Assembly (NCBI RefSeq): GCF_014646755.1
Contig: NZ_BMNW01000008.1
Span: forward strand, 62,001-126,000
Source: Pseudomonas asuensis
Lineage (GTDB): Bacteria; Pseudomonadota; Gammaproteobacteria; Pseudomonadales; Pseudomonadaceae
Direction: 5' to 3'
DNA: 64,000 bases
The notes under the pieces: model-generated
What the model was told of the DNA's origin: nothing
Seen by the model: only the letters and a program-made list of their open reading frames with translations
Database searches by the model: none
Part shown: positions 28,349-37,278 of the stretch, one piece after another
Layout: each line of letters begins with the position of its first letter
How positions within the stretch are numbered: the first letter of the stretch is position 1
Translations under genes and position numbers: made by a program

Positions 28349-29066
28349 CACGGCCCTCATAAATGAAACGTTCGATAGCCGCTGCAATCTCGTCCGGGCG
28401 CTCCAGGGGCAGACCATGGCTGGCCGGCTCGAACACGTGAACTTCTATATCCATAATCTCATCGGTTAGAGCTTGTGCGGCCGATACGGGGACCAGTGCG
28501 TCATTGGATGCAAACAGATGAAGCTGCGGGCCAGTGTAGGCCTGAAGCGCCTCGCGAGTATCCAGTTGTGCCAGTAGCTCAAGTCCGGCTACGGCTACAT
28601 CGCTGGCTGTCTGCGGCAACGCTACCTGTAGCAGACGCGCCAGTGTCTTGCGGTCTCGGGCCCCCTGGCTGACGAGATGCGTAAAGCGCTTGAGCGTGAG
28701 CTCCGCATCAAGTGTGCAGGCCTCGTAAAAATCAGTGAATACGCTGCGTGACATTGCGCTCTGCCAGCCATGACGGGCGACAAAGCAGGGATTGCTGGCC
28801 ATGGTGATCAAACCCAGGATGCGATCACCCCGGCGGCGCGTGAGTTCGCTGGCAATCATTCCACCCAGGGACCAGCCACCCAGCCAGACGTTATCTGGCA
28901 GTCGTGCATCAAGATCATCGAACCAGGCGCTGGCATCGGCCAGGTCCGGTAGCGGTTCGATCAATACATCCAGATATGGTGCTATTTCGAGGAGCTCATC
29001 GCGCAGCGGCTCCAGGGAGGCCGTGCCCAGACCCCACCCGGGCAGCAGCACTAACGTGTCACGCAT
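28341..29066 (-). CDS. bioH: Pimeloyl-ACP methyl ester carboxylesterase
   Basis: This 241-residue alpha/beta hydrolase has nucleophile elbow GWSLGG (Ser66), an Asp in ASNDALVP and His in [10 protein letters not shown]. It removes the methyl ester once the chain reaches pimeloyl length. It overlaps bioF by 8 bases and bioC by 8 bases, so the three genes are translationally linked. Confidence 0.95.
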
Positions 29067-30234
29067 GTTCCGTTCCTTTCAATTCCGACCAAACTTCGGC
29101 AAGTGCGGCGAGCAGGCGATCAACGTGCTGCTCGCTGTGTGCGGCCGACAGAGTAACCCGCAAACGGGCGCTATTGTTCGGAACGGTAGGCGGACGGATC
29201 GCCGTGACGAGAATTCCATGGCGTTTCAGGGCAGCAGAAAAGGCCAGCGCCCGCTCGCTGCTACCTACCAGGATAGGTTGAATCGGGGTAAAGCTGTCCA
29301 TTAGCGACAGGCCGATAACCTGCGCACCAGAGCGGAAACGCTGGATCAGCGCGGCCAAGTGCTCACGCCGCCAGGATTCGGCCTGAAGCAGCTCCAGTGC
29401 CTTCAGCGTCGCACAGGCCACTGCTGGCGGCTGGCTTGTTGTATAAATGTAAGGACGTGCGAACTGGATCAAGGTTTCGATCAGCTCGTGACTCCCTGCT
29501 ACAAAAGCGCCAGCCGTCCCGAAAGCTTTACCCAGGGTGCCGACCAAGACCGGAACCTCATCCATACCCAGGCCGAAATACTCAGCTACCCCGCCACCCT
29601 GCTTGCCCAGCGGACCAAACCCATGAGCATCATCGACCATCAGCCAGGCACCCTTTTGGCGGGCTGCCTCAGCCAGGGCCGGCAGGTCGGCTACGTTGCC
29701 GTCCATGCTGAATACACCGTCCGTTACAACCAGTGTATTGCCTTCAGCCTTATCGAGTCGGCTGGCCAGGCTTGCCGGATCGTTATGCAGATAGCGCGAG
29801 AAACGCGCACCTGACAGCAGACCGGCATCCAGCAGCGAAGCATGGTTAAGCCGGTCCTCAAGCACCGTATCGCCACGCCCCACTAGCGCCGTCACTGCAG
29901 CCAGATTGGCCATGTATCCGGTGGAAAACAATAGCGCCCGAGGGCGGCCCGTGAAGGCAGCCAGCGCCTCTTCAAGGGCATGATGCGGCCCGCTATGACC
30001 GATCACCAGATGGGAGGCACCACCCCCTACCCCCCAGCGCTCGGCACCGTTTTGCAACGCCGCGATAACGTCAGGGTGGTTGGCGAGACCAAGGTAATCG
30101 TTGTTACAGAACGCCAGGAGCGGCTGCCCATCGACCACCACTTCAGGCCCCTGCGGGCCTTCCAACAGGGGCCGTTGGCGATAAAGAGCCTGCTCGCGGC
30201 GCTCAGCGAGACGTCTGTCCAGGTCGAACGGCAT
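29059..30234 (-). CDS. bioF: 8-amino-7-oxononanoate synthase
   Basis: This 391-residue PLP enzyme shows [23 protein letters not shown] and the Schiff-base Lys in [14 protein letters not shown]. It condenses pimeloyl-ACP with L-alanine. It starts 2 bases after the bioB stop. Confidence 0.97.
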   Translation of the reverse strand: MPFDLDRRLAERREQALYRQRPLLEGPQGPEVVVDGQPLLAFCNNDYLGLANHPDVIAALQNGAERWGVGGGASHLVIGHSGPHHALEEALAAFTGRPRALLFSTGYMANLAAVTALVGRGDTVLEDRLNHASLLDAGLLSGARFSRYLHNDPASLASRLDKAEGNTLVVTDGVFSMDGNVADLPALAEAARQKGAWLMVDDAHGFGPLGKQGGGVAEYFGLGMDEVPVLVGTLGKAFGTAGAFVAGSHELIETLIQFARPYIYTTSQPPAVACATLKALELLQAESWRREHLAALIQRFRSGAQVIGLSLMDSFTPIQPILVGSSERALAFSAALKRHGILVTAIRPPTVPNNSARLRVTLSAAHSEQHVDRLLAALAEVWSELKGTEHA

Positions 30235-30236
30235 GA

Positions 30237-31286
30237 TCAGGCAGAGGCTGCGTCGTAGAACAGCGCAGAGTTCTTCTGCTCGATCAGCGCCTGCTCAATG
30301 GCTGCCTGGTGGACTTCATCGTCATGCTCTTCGCGCTCTTCAGGCTTGATACCCAGACGCTTGAACAGGAGCATGTCCTTTTCAGCCTGCGGGTTGGTTG
30401 TGGTCAGTAGCTTTTCGCCGTAGAAAATGGAATTTGCACCGGCAAAGAAGGCCAGGGACTGCATCTGCTCGTTCATCTGCTCACGGCCGGCAGACAGGCG
30501 CACATGGGACTTGGGCATCATGATCCGGGCAACGGCAAGGGTGCGGATGAAGTCGAACGGATCGACGTCCTTCTCCTGCTCAAGCGGGGTGCCCTTCACC
30601 TTGACCAGCATGTTGATCGGTACGGACTCTGGATGCTCCGGCAGGTTAGCCAGCTGGATCAGCAGGCCAGCACGATCATCAACGGACTCACCCATACCCA
30701 GGATGCCACCGGAGCAGATCTTCATACCCGTATCACGCACATAAGACAGCGTCTCCAGACGGTCTGCATAGGTACGCGTGGTGATGATATTGCCGTAATA
30801 CTCCGGCGAGGTATCCAGGTTGTGGTTGTAGTAATCCAGACCGGCTTCGGCCAGCGCCTGTGTCTGGTCACGGTCGAGCTTGCCCAACGTCATACAGGTT
30901 TCCAGGCCCAGGGCCTTTACGCCTTTGACCATTTGCAGCACATAGGGCATGTCCTTGGCGGACGGATGCTTCCACGCTGCGCCCATACAGAAACGAGTGG
31001 AGCCAATGGCCTTGGCCTCAGCCGCCGCCTTAAGCACCTTTTCCACCTCCATCAACTTTTCTTTTTCAAGACCTGTGTTGTAGTGGCCGGACTGCGGGCA
31101 GTACTTGCAGTCTTCCGGGCAGGCGCCGGTCTTGATGGAAAGCAGTGTGGAGACCTGAACACGGTTCGGGTCGAAATGCTGGCGATGGATAGTTTGTGCC
31201 TGGAACAGCAGATCGTTGAACGGCAGCTCAAACAGGGCACGGACATCGGCAAGGGTCCAGTCGTGACGCGTTACGGTAGCGCTCAT
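30237..31286 (-). CDS. bioB: Biotin synthase
   Basis: This 349-residue radical-SAM enzyme has the cluster motif CPEDCKYC (Cys56, Cys60, Cys63) and the [10 protein letters not shown] and ILGMGE blocks. It inserts sulphur into dethiobiotin. It is the first gene of the operon; bioA is not in this window. A BirA-like half-site lies 77 bases upstream. Confidence 0.98.
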   Translation of the reverse strand: MSATVTRHDWTLADVRALFELPFNDLLFQAQTIHRQHFDPNRVQVSTLLSIKTGACPEDCKYCPQSGHYNTGLEKEKLMEVEKVLKAAAEAKAIGSTRFCMGAAWKHPSAKDMPYVLQMVKGVKALGLETCMTLGKLDRDQTQALAEAGLDYYNHNLDTSPEYYGNIITTRTYADRLETLSYVRDTGMKICSGGILGMGESVDDRAGLLIQLANLPEHPESVPINMLVKVKGTPLEQEKDVDPFDFIRTLAVARIMMPKSHVRLSAGREQMNEQMQSLAFFAGANSIFYGEKLLTTTNPQAEKDMLLFKRLGIKPEEREEHDDEVHQAAIEQALIEQKNSALFYDAASA

Positions 31287-31338
31287 GGCTCAATCCTTCG
31301 GTATGAAAAGACGGCTGCTTGGCAGCACATTAATAATT

Positions 31339-31371
31339 ACCGTCAACTTTATTCCATACCAAGGTTTACAT
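31339..31371 (-). promoter_or_regulatory. Candidate BirA-like operator/promoter for bioB
   Basis: On the minus strand ATGTAAACC is followed after 15 bases by GTTGACGGT. The first half is a close match to the BirA half-site TTGTAAACC; the second is weaker. A -35-like TTGGTA and an AT-rich -10 region overlap it, as expected for a repressor site. Confidence 0.4.
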
Positions 31372-31557
31372 CTGATCAAAAAATAGACAATAGCCCTATT
31401 TATTTAAGGCTTTGTGAGTGGCACACCCCCTTTGGCAGTCAGGATGAACAATACGAATGTGTGAGCAAGATCGCCTGATTGAGCGAACCGCAGGCACGTA
31501 ACGAACCCAACGGCATTTGCAGGTTCCAAGCGACAACATGAGGACAAGGAAAGAAAC

Positions 31558-31851
31558 ATGCGTACAGAAGGGTTTTTCGATTGGCTCGGCCAAGCCCTTG
31601 GCCAGGTTATCCGTTTTATCATCGACTTGTTTAGTACCGTACTTAACGGGATTGGCGATGCCGTCCATGACTTCCTGCAAGGCATGGCTCGCGCCATCGG
31701 CATGGATGATTCCTATATCAGCTTCGTGGTACTGATCGTCGGCCTGATTCTGCTCTACGCGGCCGTTCGTGCTTTCATGCGCCGCTCCATCATTGGCGGC
31801 ATCATCTGGCTGGTACTGGGCCTGATGGTCATGAGTTGGCTCATTCGCTGA
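31558..31851 (+). CDS. Small membrane protein (97 aa)
   Basis: An amphipathic N-terminal half (FFDWLGQALGQVIRFIIDLF...) is followed by two hydrophobic helices (FVVLIVGLILLYAAV and IIGGIIWLVLGLMVMSWLI). AAGGA lies about 8 bases upstream of the ATG. I do not recognise a function. It lies divergent from bioB and just before comF, an arrangement that seems conserved in pseudomonads. Confidence 0.8.
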   Translation: MRTEGFFDWLGQALGQVIRFIIDLFSTVLNGIGDAVHDFLQGMARAIGMDDSYISFVVLIVGLILLYAAVRAFMRRSIIGGIIWLVLGLMVMSWLIR

Positions 31852-31909
31852 TCGCTCCATATGCCTAGGAATGGCATGTCTGATCCAAAGCTGATTAATA
31901 AGGGCAAGG

Positions 31910-32650
31910 ATGCCTATGAAACGCTTGAATACCCTGCTTGCTTACCGTCCTGTCTGGCTCAAACCTCACACGAACTGCGGATTCTGCGGAGCCGGTATAG
32001 AGTCCAGCCTGCCGTTATGCCTTGGCTGCGAGACCGACCTGCCCTGGCTCATGGGGCATTGCCTTCAATGTGCGATTCCTCTGCCTGATGAGGGACTGGT
32101 CTGCGGGGCATGCCTGAAAAAGCCTCCGTCTTTCGATCATGTCGTAGCACTCTGGCGATACGAATTCCCCATTGGCAGCGCCATTAATCGGTTCAAACAT
32201 CAAAAGCAATGGCCGTTGGGGCGGCTGATGGCGGACCTGCAGGCTCGCCATTTAACGCATGCCTTTGACGAGGGATTACATCGACCTGACCTCCTGATCC
32301 CTGTCCCAATGGCACTGAAGCGCCAACGCGAACGTGGCTACAATCAGGCCGCCATGCTGGCGCGCTGGCTGGGAAAGTCACTCAAGCTTTCTGTCGCAGA
32401 CGATGTCATCCAGCGGGTACTGGAAACTCCAGCGCAGCAAGGCCTGGATGCTGCCCAGCGCCACAAGAACCTGCGTAACGCTTTTGTCCTCACCACCGCC
32501 AAAACCGTACGCGGTCGCTCGATAGCGCTTATCGATGACGTGCTGACCACCGGCGCAACCGCCGAGGCGCTTGCCAGCCTGCTCAAGCGCGCAGGGGCAT
32601 CGCGGGTCGACGTATACTGTCTGGCCCGTACGCCCAGACCAGGCGACTGA
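31910..32650 (+). CDS. comF: ComF family phosphoribosyltransferase-like protein
   Basis: This 246-residue protein has two N-terminal Cys pairs of zinc-finger type (CGFCG..CLGC and CLQC..CGAC) and a C-terminal PRPP-binding loop IALIDDVLTTGAT. ComF proteins support DNA uptake in competent bacteria and have a phosphoribosyltransferase fold. The start could be 31916, which has AAGG 6 bases upstream. Confidence 0.92.
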   Translation: MPMKRLNTLLAYRPVWLKPHTNCGFCGAGIESSLPLCLGCETDLPWLMGHCLQCAIPLPDEGLVCGACLKKPPSFDHVVALWRYEFPIGSAINRFKHQKQWPLGRLMADLQARHLTHAFDEGLHRPDLLIPVPMALKRQRERGYNQAAMLARWLGKSLKLSVADDVIQRVLETPAQQGLDAAQRHKNLRNAFVLTTAKTVRGRSIALIDDVLTTGATAEALASLLKRAGASRVDVYCLARTPRPGD

Positions 32651-32728
32651 CGCACTCATAGTCTTGCCATAGGCACGTATCGGCTCTTACACTCGTCTAT
32701 CGCTATATACTTTTATATATTCCGCCCT

Positions 32729-33475
32729 ATGCTCAGCCACCTGACTCACCACATGAACCGTCGCCCGCAGCGATTTGCACTGCTGGAGCAAATTGCTGTT
32801 CAAGGCTCTATTACCCGTGCTGCCAAGGCGGCCGGGCTCAGCTATAAAGCCGCGTGGGATGCCATCGATGAACTGAATAATCTTGCGGGCCACCCTCTTG
32901 TTGAGCGCAGTGTGGGCGGCAAAGGGGGTGGCGGTGCGCGCCTGACCCAGGAAGGTGCGCGCTTACTGGCCTTGTATCAGCGCCTCGAAGCACTTCGTGA
33001 AAAGGTAATCGAAAGCGCTGAGCAGGTTGAAGACCTGGAACGCCTGGAGCGATTGATGTTGCAAACCAGCGCGCGAAATCAGCTGCATGGTGAAGTTGTC
33101 ATCGTCGAGCCCAAAGGGCATAACGACCTGATCGCAATCAGGCTGCCCGGCAACCTTCAGGTGCTGGCTCAAATCACTCATGAAAGCACCGAGCGGTTGG
33201 GCCTGAAACCAGGTCGCAGCGTTATCGTACTCATCAAGGCGTCGTGGTTGAGCCTGCATGAACGCTCTCCCGCCAACACGGCCAATGTACTTGAGGGCTG
33301 CGTTGATACTCTTACACCTGCCACTTCCGGGCCTGCTGAAGTCCGCTTGAGTTTGTCCAATGGGCAAACGCTCTGTGCACTGCTATCGGAAGAAGCCGAA
33401 CTGTCTCCTGTCCCCGGCCAGACCTTATTCGTCTGCTTTGCACCTGATCAGGTTTTGCTGGGAGCGCCTCTGTGA
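32729..33475 (+). CDS. modE: Molybdate-responsive regulator
   Basis: This 248-residue protein joins an N-terminal winged HTH (ITRAAKAAGLSYKAAWDAIDELN) to two Mop-type molybdate-binding repeats (for example RNQLHGEVVIV and GPAEVRLSLSNGQ). It represses molybdate uptake genes when molybdate is plentiful. Its stop lies 14 bases before the modA start, so it is in the modAB operon. Confidence 0.94.
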   Translation: MLSHLTHHMNRRPQRFALLEQIAVQGSITRAAKAAGLSYKAAWDAIDELNNLAGHPLVERSVGGKGGGGARLTQEGARLLALYQRLEALREKVIESAEQVEDLERLERLMLQTSARNQLHGEVVIVEPKGHNDLIAIRLPGNLQVLAQITHESTERLGLKPGRSVIVLIKASWLSLHERSPANTANVLEGCVDTLTPATSGPAEVRLSLSNGQTLCALLSEEAELSPVPGQTLFVCFAPDQVLLGAPL

Positions 33476-33489
33476 AGAAGGAATCCTTA

Positions 33490-34239
33490 ATGAGAAAACG
33501 GCTTTTAACTGTCGCAGCCCTGACCACGTTGTTCATAGGTGCCAGCGCTCAGGCGGCTGATCACCTGCGCATCGCTGTGGCAGCCAACCTGCTGCCCGTC
33601 ATGCAGACTATCGCCGCGGATTACAAAAAAGAAACAGGTGCCAACGTAGAGCTGGCCGGTGGCTCCAGCGGTGCCTTTTTCGAGCAGATTCAACGCGGCG
33701 CACCGTTCGACGTGTTCTATTCTGCGGATGCCATTCGGCCAGATAAACTGGCAGATGCGGGTAAAGGCACCGAGAACCGGACCTATGCGTGCGGCCAGCT
33801 AGCGCTCTGGCAAACCAGCGGCAAGCCCGATATTCATAATTTGCCTCTTAAGCGTGTAGTGCTGGCAAATCCCGAGACGGCGCCCTATGGAGCCGCCGCC
33901 TTGCAGGCACTAGACCGCAGCGGCGTACTGGAGATCATCAAGCCGCGCATGGCTTATGGGCAAGACATCGGACAAACCTACAATTTCGTTAAAACAGGCA
34001 ACTCACCTGCTGGTTTTGTAGCACTGAGCCAGGTCAAGGCCGGCAATGTGCCGGAAGCGCAATACGCCATTGTCGATGCCACACTGCATGATCCTCTGAC
34101 GCAAAAGCGCATCATCTTAGCGAAAGGTGATCAGCTCGATGCAGCCAAGCGCTTCGTAGCATTCTTCGATAACCAGAAAAACACCTTGCATCAGGCAGGT
34201 TACTCTCTCCCAGGCGAGCCAGGCTGTGCTGCTCAGTGA
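33490..34239 (+). CDS. modA: Molybdate ABC transporter binding protein
   Basis: This 249-residue protein has a signal peptide (MRKRLLTVAALTTLFIGASAQA) and the ModA core AVAANLLPVMQTIAADYKKETG and GGSSGAFFEQI. It captures molybdate or tungstate in the periplasm. The ATG at 33490 has AAGGA 7 bases upstream; the longer GTG frame at 33472 overlaps modE. Confidence 0.94.
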   Translation: MRKRLLTVAALTTLFIGASAQAADHLRIAVAANLLPVMQTIAADYKKETGANVELAGGSSGAFFEQIQRGAPFDVFYSADAIRPDKLADAGKGTENRTYACGQLALWQTSGKPDIHNLPLKRVVLANPETAPYGAAALQALDRSGVLEIIKPRMAYGQDIGQTYNFVKTGNSPAGFVALSQVKAGNVPEAQYAIVDATLHDPLTQKRIILAKGDQLDAAKRFVAFFDNQKNTLHQAGYSLPGEPGCAAQ

Positions 34240-34927
34240 AGGTGACTGGCAGGCCCTGGCCCTAACACTCAAGCTGGCTGTGCTGTCTACGGCCCTGCTT
34301 CTGCTGATCGGTCTGCCGCTGGCGGCTTGGCGAGTGCGTAAGCAGACCCGCCTGCGCCAGGTATTGGATGCAGTAATTGCGCTCCCCCTGGTGCTACCGC
34401 CAACTGTATTGGGCTTTTATCTGCTGGTCGTCTTTGCGCCGGATTCAGTGCTGGGTAGCGCCTGGGAAAAGGTGTTTGGTCATCCGCTTCCCTTCAGTTT
34501 TGCCGGGCTGGTCATGGGCTCTCTGGTCTATTCCCTGCCTTTTGTGGTGCAGCCACTCACCGTTGCTTTTCGTGAGCTAAACCCTCGGTTGTTCGAGGCT
34601 GCTGCAACCCTTGGGTGTGGCCGTATCGAGCGATTCATCCGGGTGACCCTTCCCTTGCTCAAACGGGGCCTTTTGGTCGCAGCAAGCCTTGCATTTGCGC
34701 ATACCTTGGGCGAGTTCGGAGTGGTACTCATGCTAGGAGGCAGCATTCCCGGGCAGACACAGGTAGTGTCGATTGCGATCTTCCAGCATGTGGAAGCGTT
34801 GCAATATACCGAGGCCCATCGGCTCGCAGGCTTTCTGCTGGTGCTCTCTTTCCTGATTCTGCTGTTCGTATACGGCAACAGCGACAACAGGTCCTATTCA
34901 GCACTTCGCATAACCAGCCGTCGCTGA
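34226..34927 (+). CDS. modB: Molybdate ABC transporter permease
   Basis: This 233-residue permease has about five membrane helices and the EAA loop EAAATLGCGRIERFIRVTLPLL that contacts the ATPase. It overlaps modA by 14 bases. The usual third gene, modC, does not follow; the next gene is a PhoX phosphatase. The C-terminus (YGNSDNRSYSALRITSRR) is polar and may be altered relative to normal family members, which would fit a recombination break just after this point. Confidence 0.92.
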   Translation: MLLSEGDWQALALTLKLAVLSTALLLLIGLPLAAWRVRKQTRLRQVLDAVIALPLVLPPTVLGFYLLVVFAPDSVLGSAWEKVFGHPLPFSFAGLVMGSLVYSLPFVVQPLTVAFRELNPRLFEAAATLGCGRIERFIRVTLPLLKRGLLVAASLAFAHTLGEFGVVLMLGGSIPGQTQVVSIAIFQHVEALQYTEAHRLAGFLLVLSFLILLFVYGNSDNRSYSALRITSRR

Positions 34928-34983
34928 AGGCCACTAGTGACTTGGCAGTGGCCGATACGGTCACTCCCCAACCCAATATCAAG

Positions 34984-35001
34984 ACATTTGTTACCAAATG
35001 T
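34984..35001. repeat. Small inverted repeat in modB-phoX1 gap
   Basis: ACATTTG-TTAC-CAAATGT is a perfect 7-bp hairpin just upstream of the Pho-box-like site. It may be a weak transcription end for modB or an operator. Confidence 0.4.
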
Positions 35002-35004
35002 AAC

Positions 35005-35038
35005 CTGCAACACCGCCGTCACAATGCCTCTCTACTTT
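35005..35038 (+). promoter_or_regulatory. Weak Pho-box-like promoter before first phoX gene
   Basis: CTGCAAC-ACCG-CCGTCAC follows the CTGTCAT-N4-CTGTCAT spacing with several mismatches. A TACTTT -10 candidate lies 10 bases downstream at 35033-35038, the spacing expected for PhoB-activated promoters. Confidence 0.35.
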
Positions 35039-35191
35039 CGCGTCGACCGTCCAACACAATCCCGAAACCTGTACACGAAGACGCGACGTGAGCCGGCAAG
35101 CCTGATCATTCTGATAAACAAGCTTGCGGGGTTCGTTGTACTCGCTCTCGCCTGAGGTTTTGCGCCCGCTACGCCTGTGAGGAGCACCTTG

Positions 35192-37141
35192 ATGAGCCTG
35201 CAAAACGAACAACACATCAATAGCGATCTGCTTGATGACGACACCCCTACCGATCTGGAACGCATCGTCAATCTGAAGCGCCGTAGCTTTATTGGTGCCG
35301 GTGCCCTGTGTGGTGCCGCCTTCTTCCTGGGTGGAAACCTGCTGTCAGGTAATGCTCTGGCCAGTCAGGTATCCCAAGCGGCACGCGGTAATTCCGGACG
35401 GGCCGCACGTCCGTTATTGGGCTTTCAGAACGTACCTGCCTCGACGGCCGACCAAGTCGTGCTTCCAGCAGGTTATGAATTCCGCAACCTGATCAGCTGG
35501 GGCGAACCGCTGTTCTCCAACGTGCCGGACTTCAAGCATGACGGTACGAACACTTCGGAAGATCAGGAGCTGCAGTTCGGGGACAACAACGATGGCATGT
35601 GCTTCTTCCCGTTCTATAACAAATTCGGCCGTATTGATCCTGATCGCGCTCTGATCGCCATCAACAACGAATACACTAACTACGAATACCTGTTTTCCGA
35701 TGGCCGTCAGCCATCTTCCCCGGATGATGTACGCAAGGCATTGGCTGCAGAAGGCGTCTCGGTGATCGAAGTCCGCCGTCGCGCGGGCCGTTGGGTCTTC
35801 AAGCGCGACTCCCGTTACAACCGTCGCGTGCATGGCAACGTGATGATGGACATCAAGGGTCCGGCTGCCGGCCATGACCTGTTGCGTACTTCGGTCGAGC
35901 TTAGCGGCAAGCGTGCCCGTGGCACGTTCCAGAACTGCTCAAGCGGCCAGACCCCCTGGGGCACGTACCTGACGTGCGAAGAAAACTTCAACGGCTGCTT
36001 TGGTAGCACCGACAAGAACATCAAGCTTAATGCGGCTCAGAAGCGTTATGGCCTGTCTGCCAACAGCGACAACAATTGGTATCCGCATAACGAGCGTTTT
36101 GATCTGGCTAAGCATCCTAACGAAGCTAACCACTTTGGCTGGATCGTAGAAATCGACCCGTTCAACCCAGATTCCACTCCAGTCAAGCGCACCGCCCTAG
36201 GCCGTTTCAAACACGAAAACGCTGCCGTAACCACGACCCAGGATGGCCGTGTTGTGGTGTACATGGGCGACGACGAACGTGGCGAGTTTATCTACAAGTT
36301 TGTCAGCGATCGCCGTTACAACCCGAACACGCCCCTGGCCAACCGTGACATTCTTGACCACGGTACGCTGTACGTTGCCAAGTTTGATGATGGCGACGGC
36401 GATGTGAATCACCCGAAAGGTCGCGGCCAGTGGATCGAGCTGACCTATGGCAAAAATGGCCTAACCAAGGCCAACGGCTTCAACAGCCAGGCCGAAGTGT
36501 TGATCCATGCCCGACTGGCTGGTTCACAGGTTGGCGCAACCCGTATGGACCGTCCGGAATGGATCGCGGTGAGCCCCATTAATGGACAGGTCTTCTGCAC
36601 CCTGACCAACAACAGCAGGCGCGGCAGTGCCGACATGCCGGTCAACGGCCCGAACCCACGCGCCAATAACATCTACGGCCAGATCCTGCGTTGGGAAGAG
36701 CCAAACCCAGCAGCCCTGACCTTTGACTGGGACCTGTTCATCGTCGCGGGCAACCCGGCGGTGCACCCGGAAGATCCGTACGATGGTTCGGAAAACATCA
36801 ACGCCGACAACATGTTCAACAGCCCGGACGGTCTTGGCTTCGATGAGGCTGGTCGCCTGTGGATCCAGACTGACGGCGACGACAGCAACAAGGGCGACTA
36901 CGCAGGCATGGGCAACAACCAAATGCTGTGCGCCGACCCGAACACCGGTGAAATCCGCCGATTCCTGGTAGGGCCGGTCGGGTGTGAGGTCACGGGCCTG
37001 TCCTTCTCACCGGACTACAAGACGATGTTTGTCGGCTTCCAGCACCCCACTGGGGGCTTCCCGGACTACCTGCCCAATGGCCGTCCGCGCTCAACCGTCA
37101 TTGCGATCACCCGCCGCGACGGTGGTGTTATCGGAGCGTAA
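35192..37141 (+). CDS. phoX: PhoX family alkaline phosphatase, Tat-exported (copy 1)
   Basis: This 649-residue protein has a twin-arginine signal LKRRSFIGAGALCGAAFFLGG after a 30-residue cytosolic tail. The PhoX (DUF839) repeats follow, with FGDNNDGMCFFPF, YLTCEENFNGCFG, YMGDDERGEFIYKF and GLGFDEAGRLWIQTDGDD. PhoX enzymes use calcium and iron and release phosphate from organic esters in the periplasm. The ATG at 35192 has AGGAG 7 bases upstream. A close paralogue follows directly. Confidence 0.93.
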   Translation: MSLQNEQHINSDLLDDDTPTDLERIVNLKRRSFIGAGALCGAAFFLGGNLLSGNALASQVSQAARGNSGRAARPLLGFQNVPASTADQVVLPAGYEFRNLISWGEPLFSNVPDFKHDGTNTSEDQELQFGDNNDGMCFFPFYNKFGRIDPDRALIAINNEYTNYEYLFSDGRQPSSPDDVRKALAAEGVSVIEVRRRAGRWVFKRDSRYNRRVHGNVMMDIKGPAAGHDLLRTSVELSGKRARGTFQNCSSGQTPWGTYLTCEENFNGCFGSTDKNIKLNAAQKRYGLSANSDNNWYPHNERFDLAKHPNEANHFGWIVEIDPFNPDSTPVKRTALGRFKHENAAVTTTQDGRVVVYMGDDERGEFIYKFVSDRRYNPNTPLANRDILDHGTLYVAKFDDGDGDVNHPKGRGQWIELTYGKNGLTKANGFNSQAEVLIHARLAGSQVGATRMDRPEWIAVSPINGQVFCTLTNNSRRGSADMPVNGPNPRANNIYGQILRWEEPNPAALTFDWDLFIVAGNPAVHPEDPYDGSENINADNMFNSPDGLGFDEAGRLWIQTDGDDSNKGDYAGMGNNQMLCADPNTGEIRRFLVGPVGCEVTGLSFSPDYKTMFVGFQHPTGGFPDYLPNGRPRSTVIAITRRDGGVIGA

Positions 37142-37153
37142 ACCGCCCGTAAG

Positions 37154-37182
37154 AAAAGCCGGCAGCCATTCTGCCGGCTTTT
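37154..37182 (+). terminator. Intrinsic terminator between the two phoX genes
   Basis: A 12-bp stem AAAAGCCGGCAG / CTGCCGGCTTTT with a short loop and a T-run lies immediately after the first phoX gene. The two copies are therefore mainly separate transcription units. Confidence 0.95.
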
Positions 37183-37217
37183 TTATGCTTGTCGGTTTGT
37201 GACCGCTAATACCTGGA

Positions 37218-37235
37218 CTGACATGATCTGGTCAT
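37218..37235 (+). promoter_or_regulatory. Pho box upstream of second phoX gene
   Basis: CTGACAT-GATC-TGGTCAT matches CTGTCAT-N4-CTGTCAT at 11 of 14 half-site positions. It lies 44 bases upstream of the second phoX ATG, between the terminator and the gene, as expected for PhoB-activated transcription under phosphate limitation. Confidence 0.6.
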
Positions 37236-37278
37236 ATAAGCGCGATAGCGTCGCGCCATCGCATACAAGGAGCCTGTT

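Noticed and set aside
30504-31478. 324-codon open frame on the plus strand
   Set aside because: It is antisense to bioB, whose motifs are beyond doubt.
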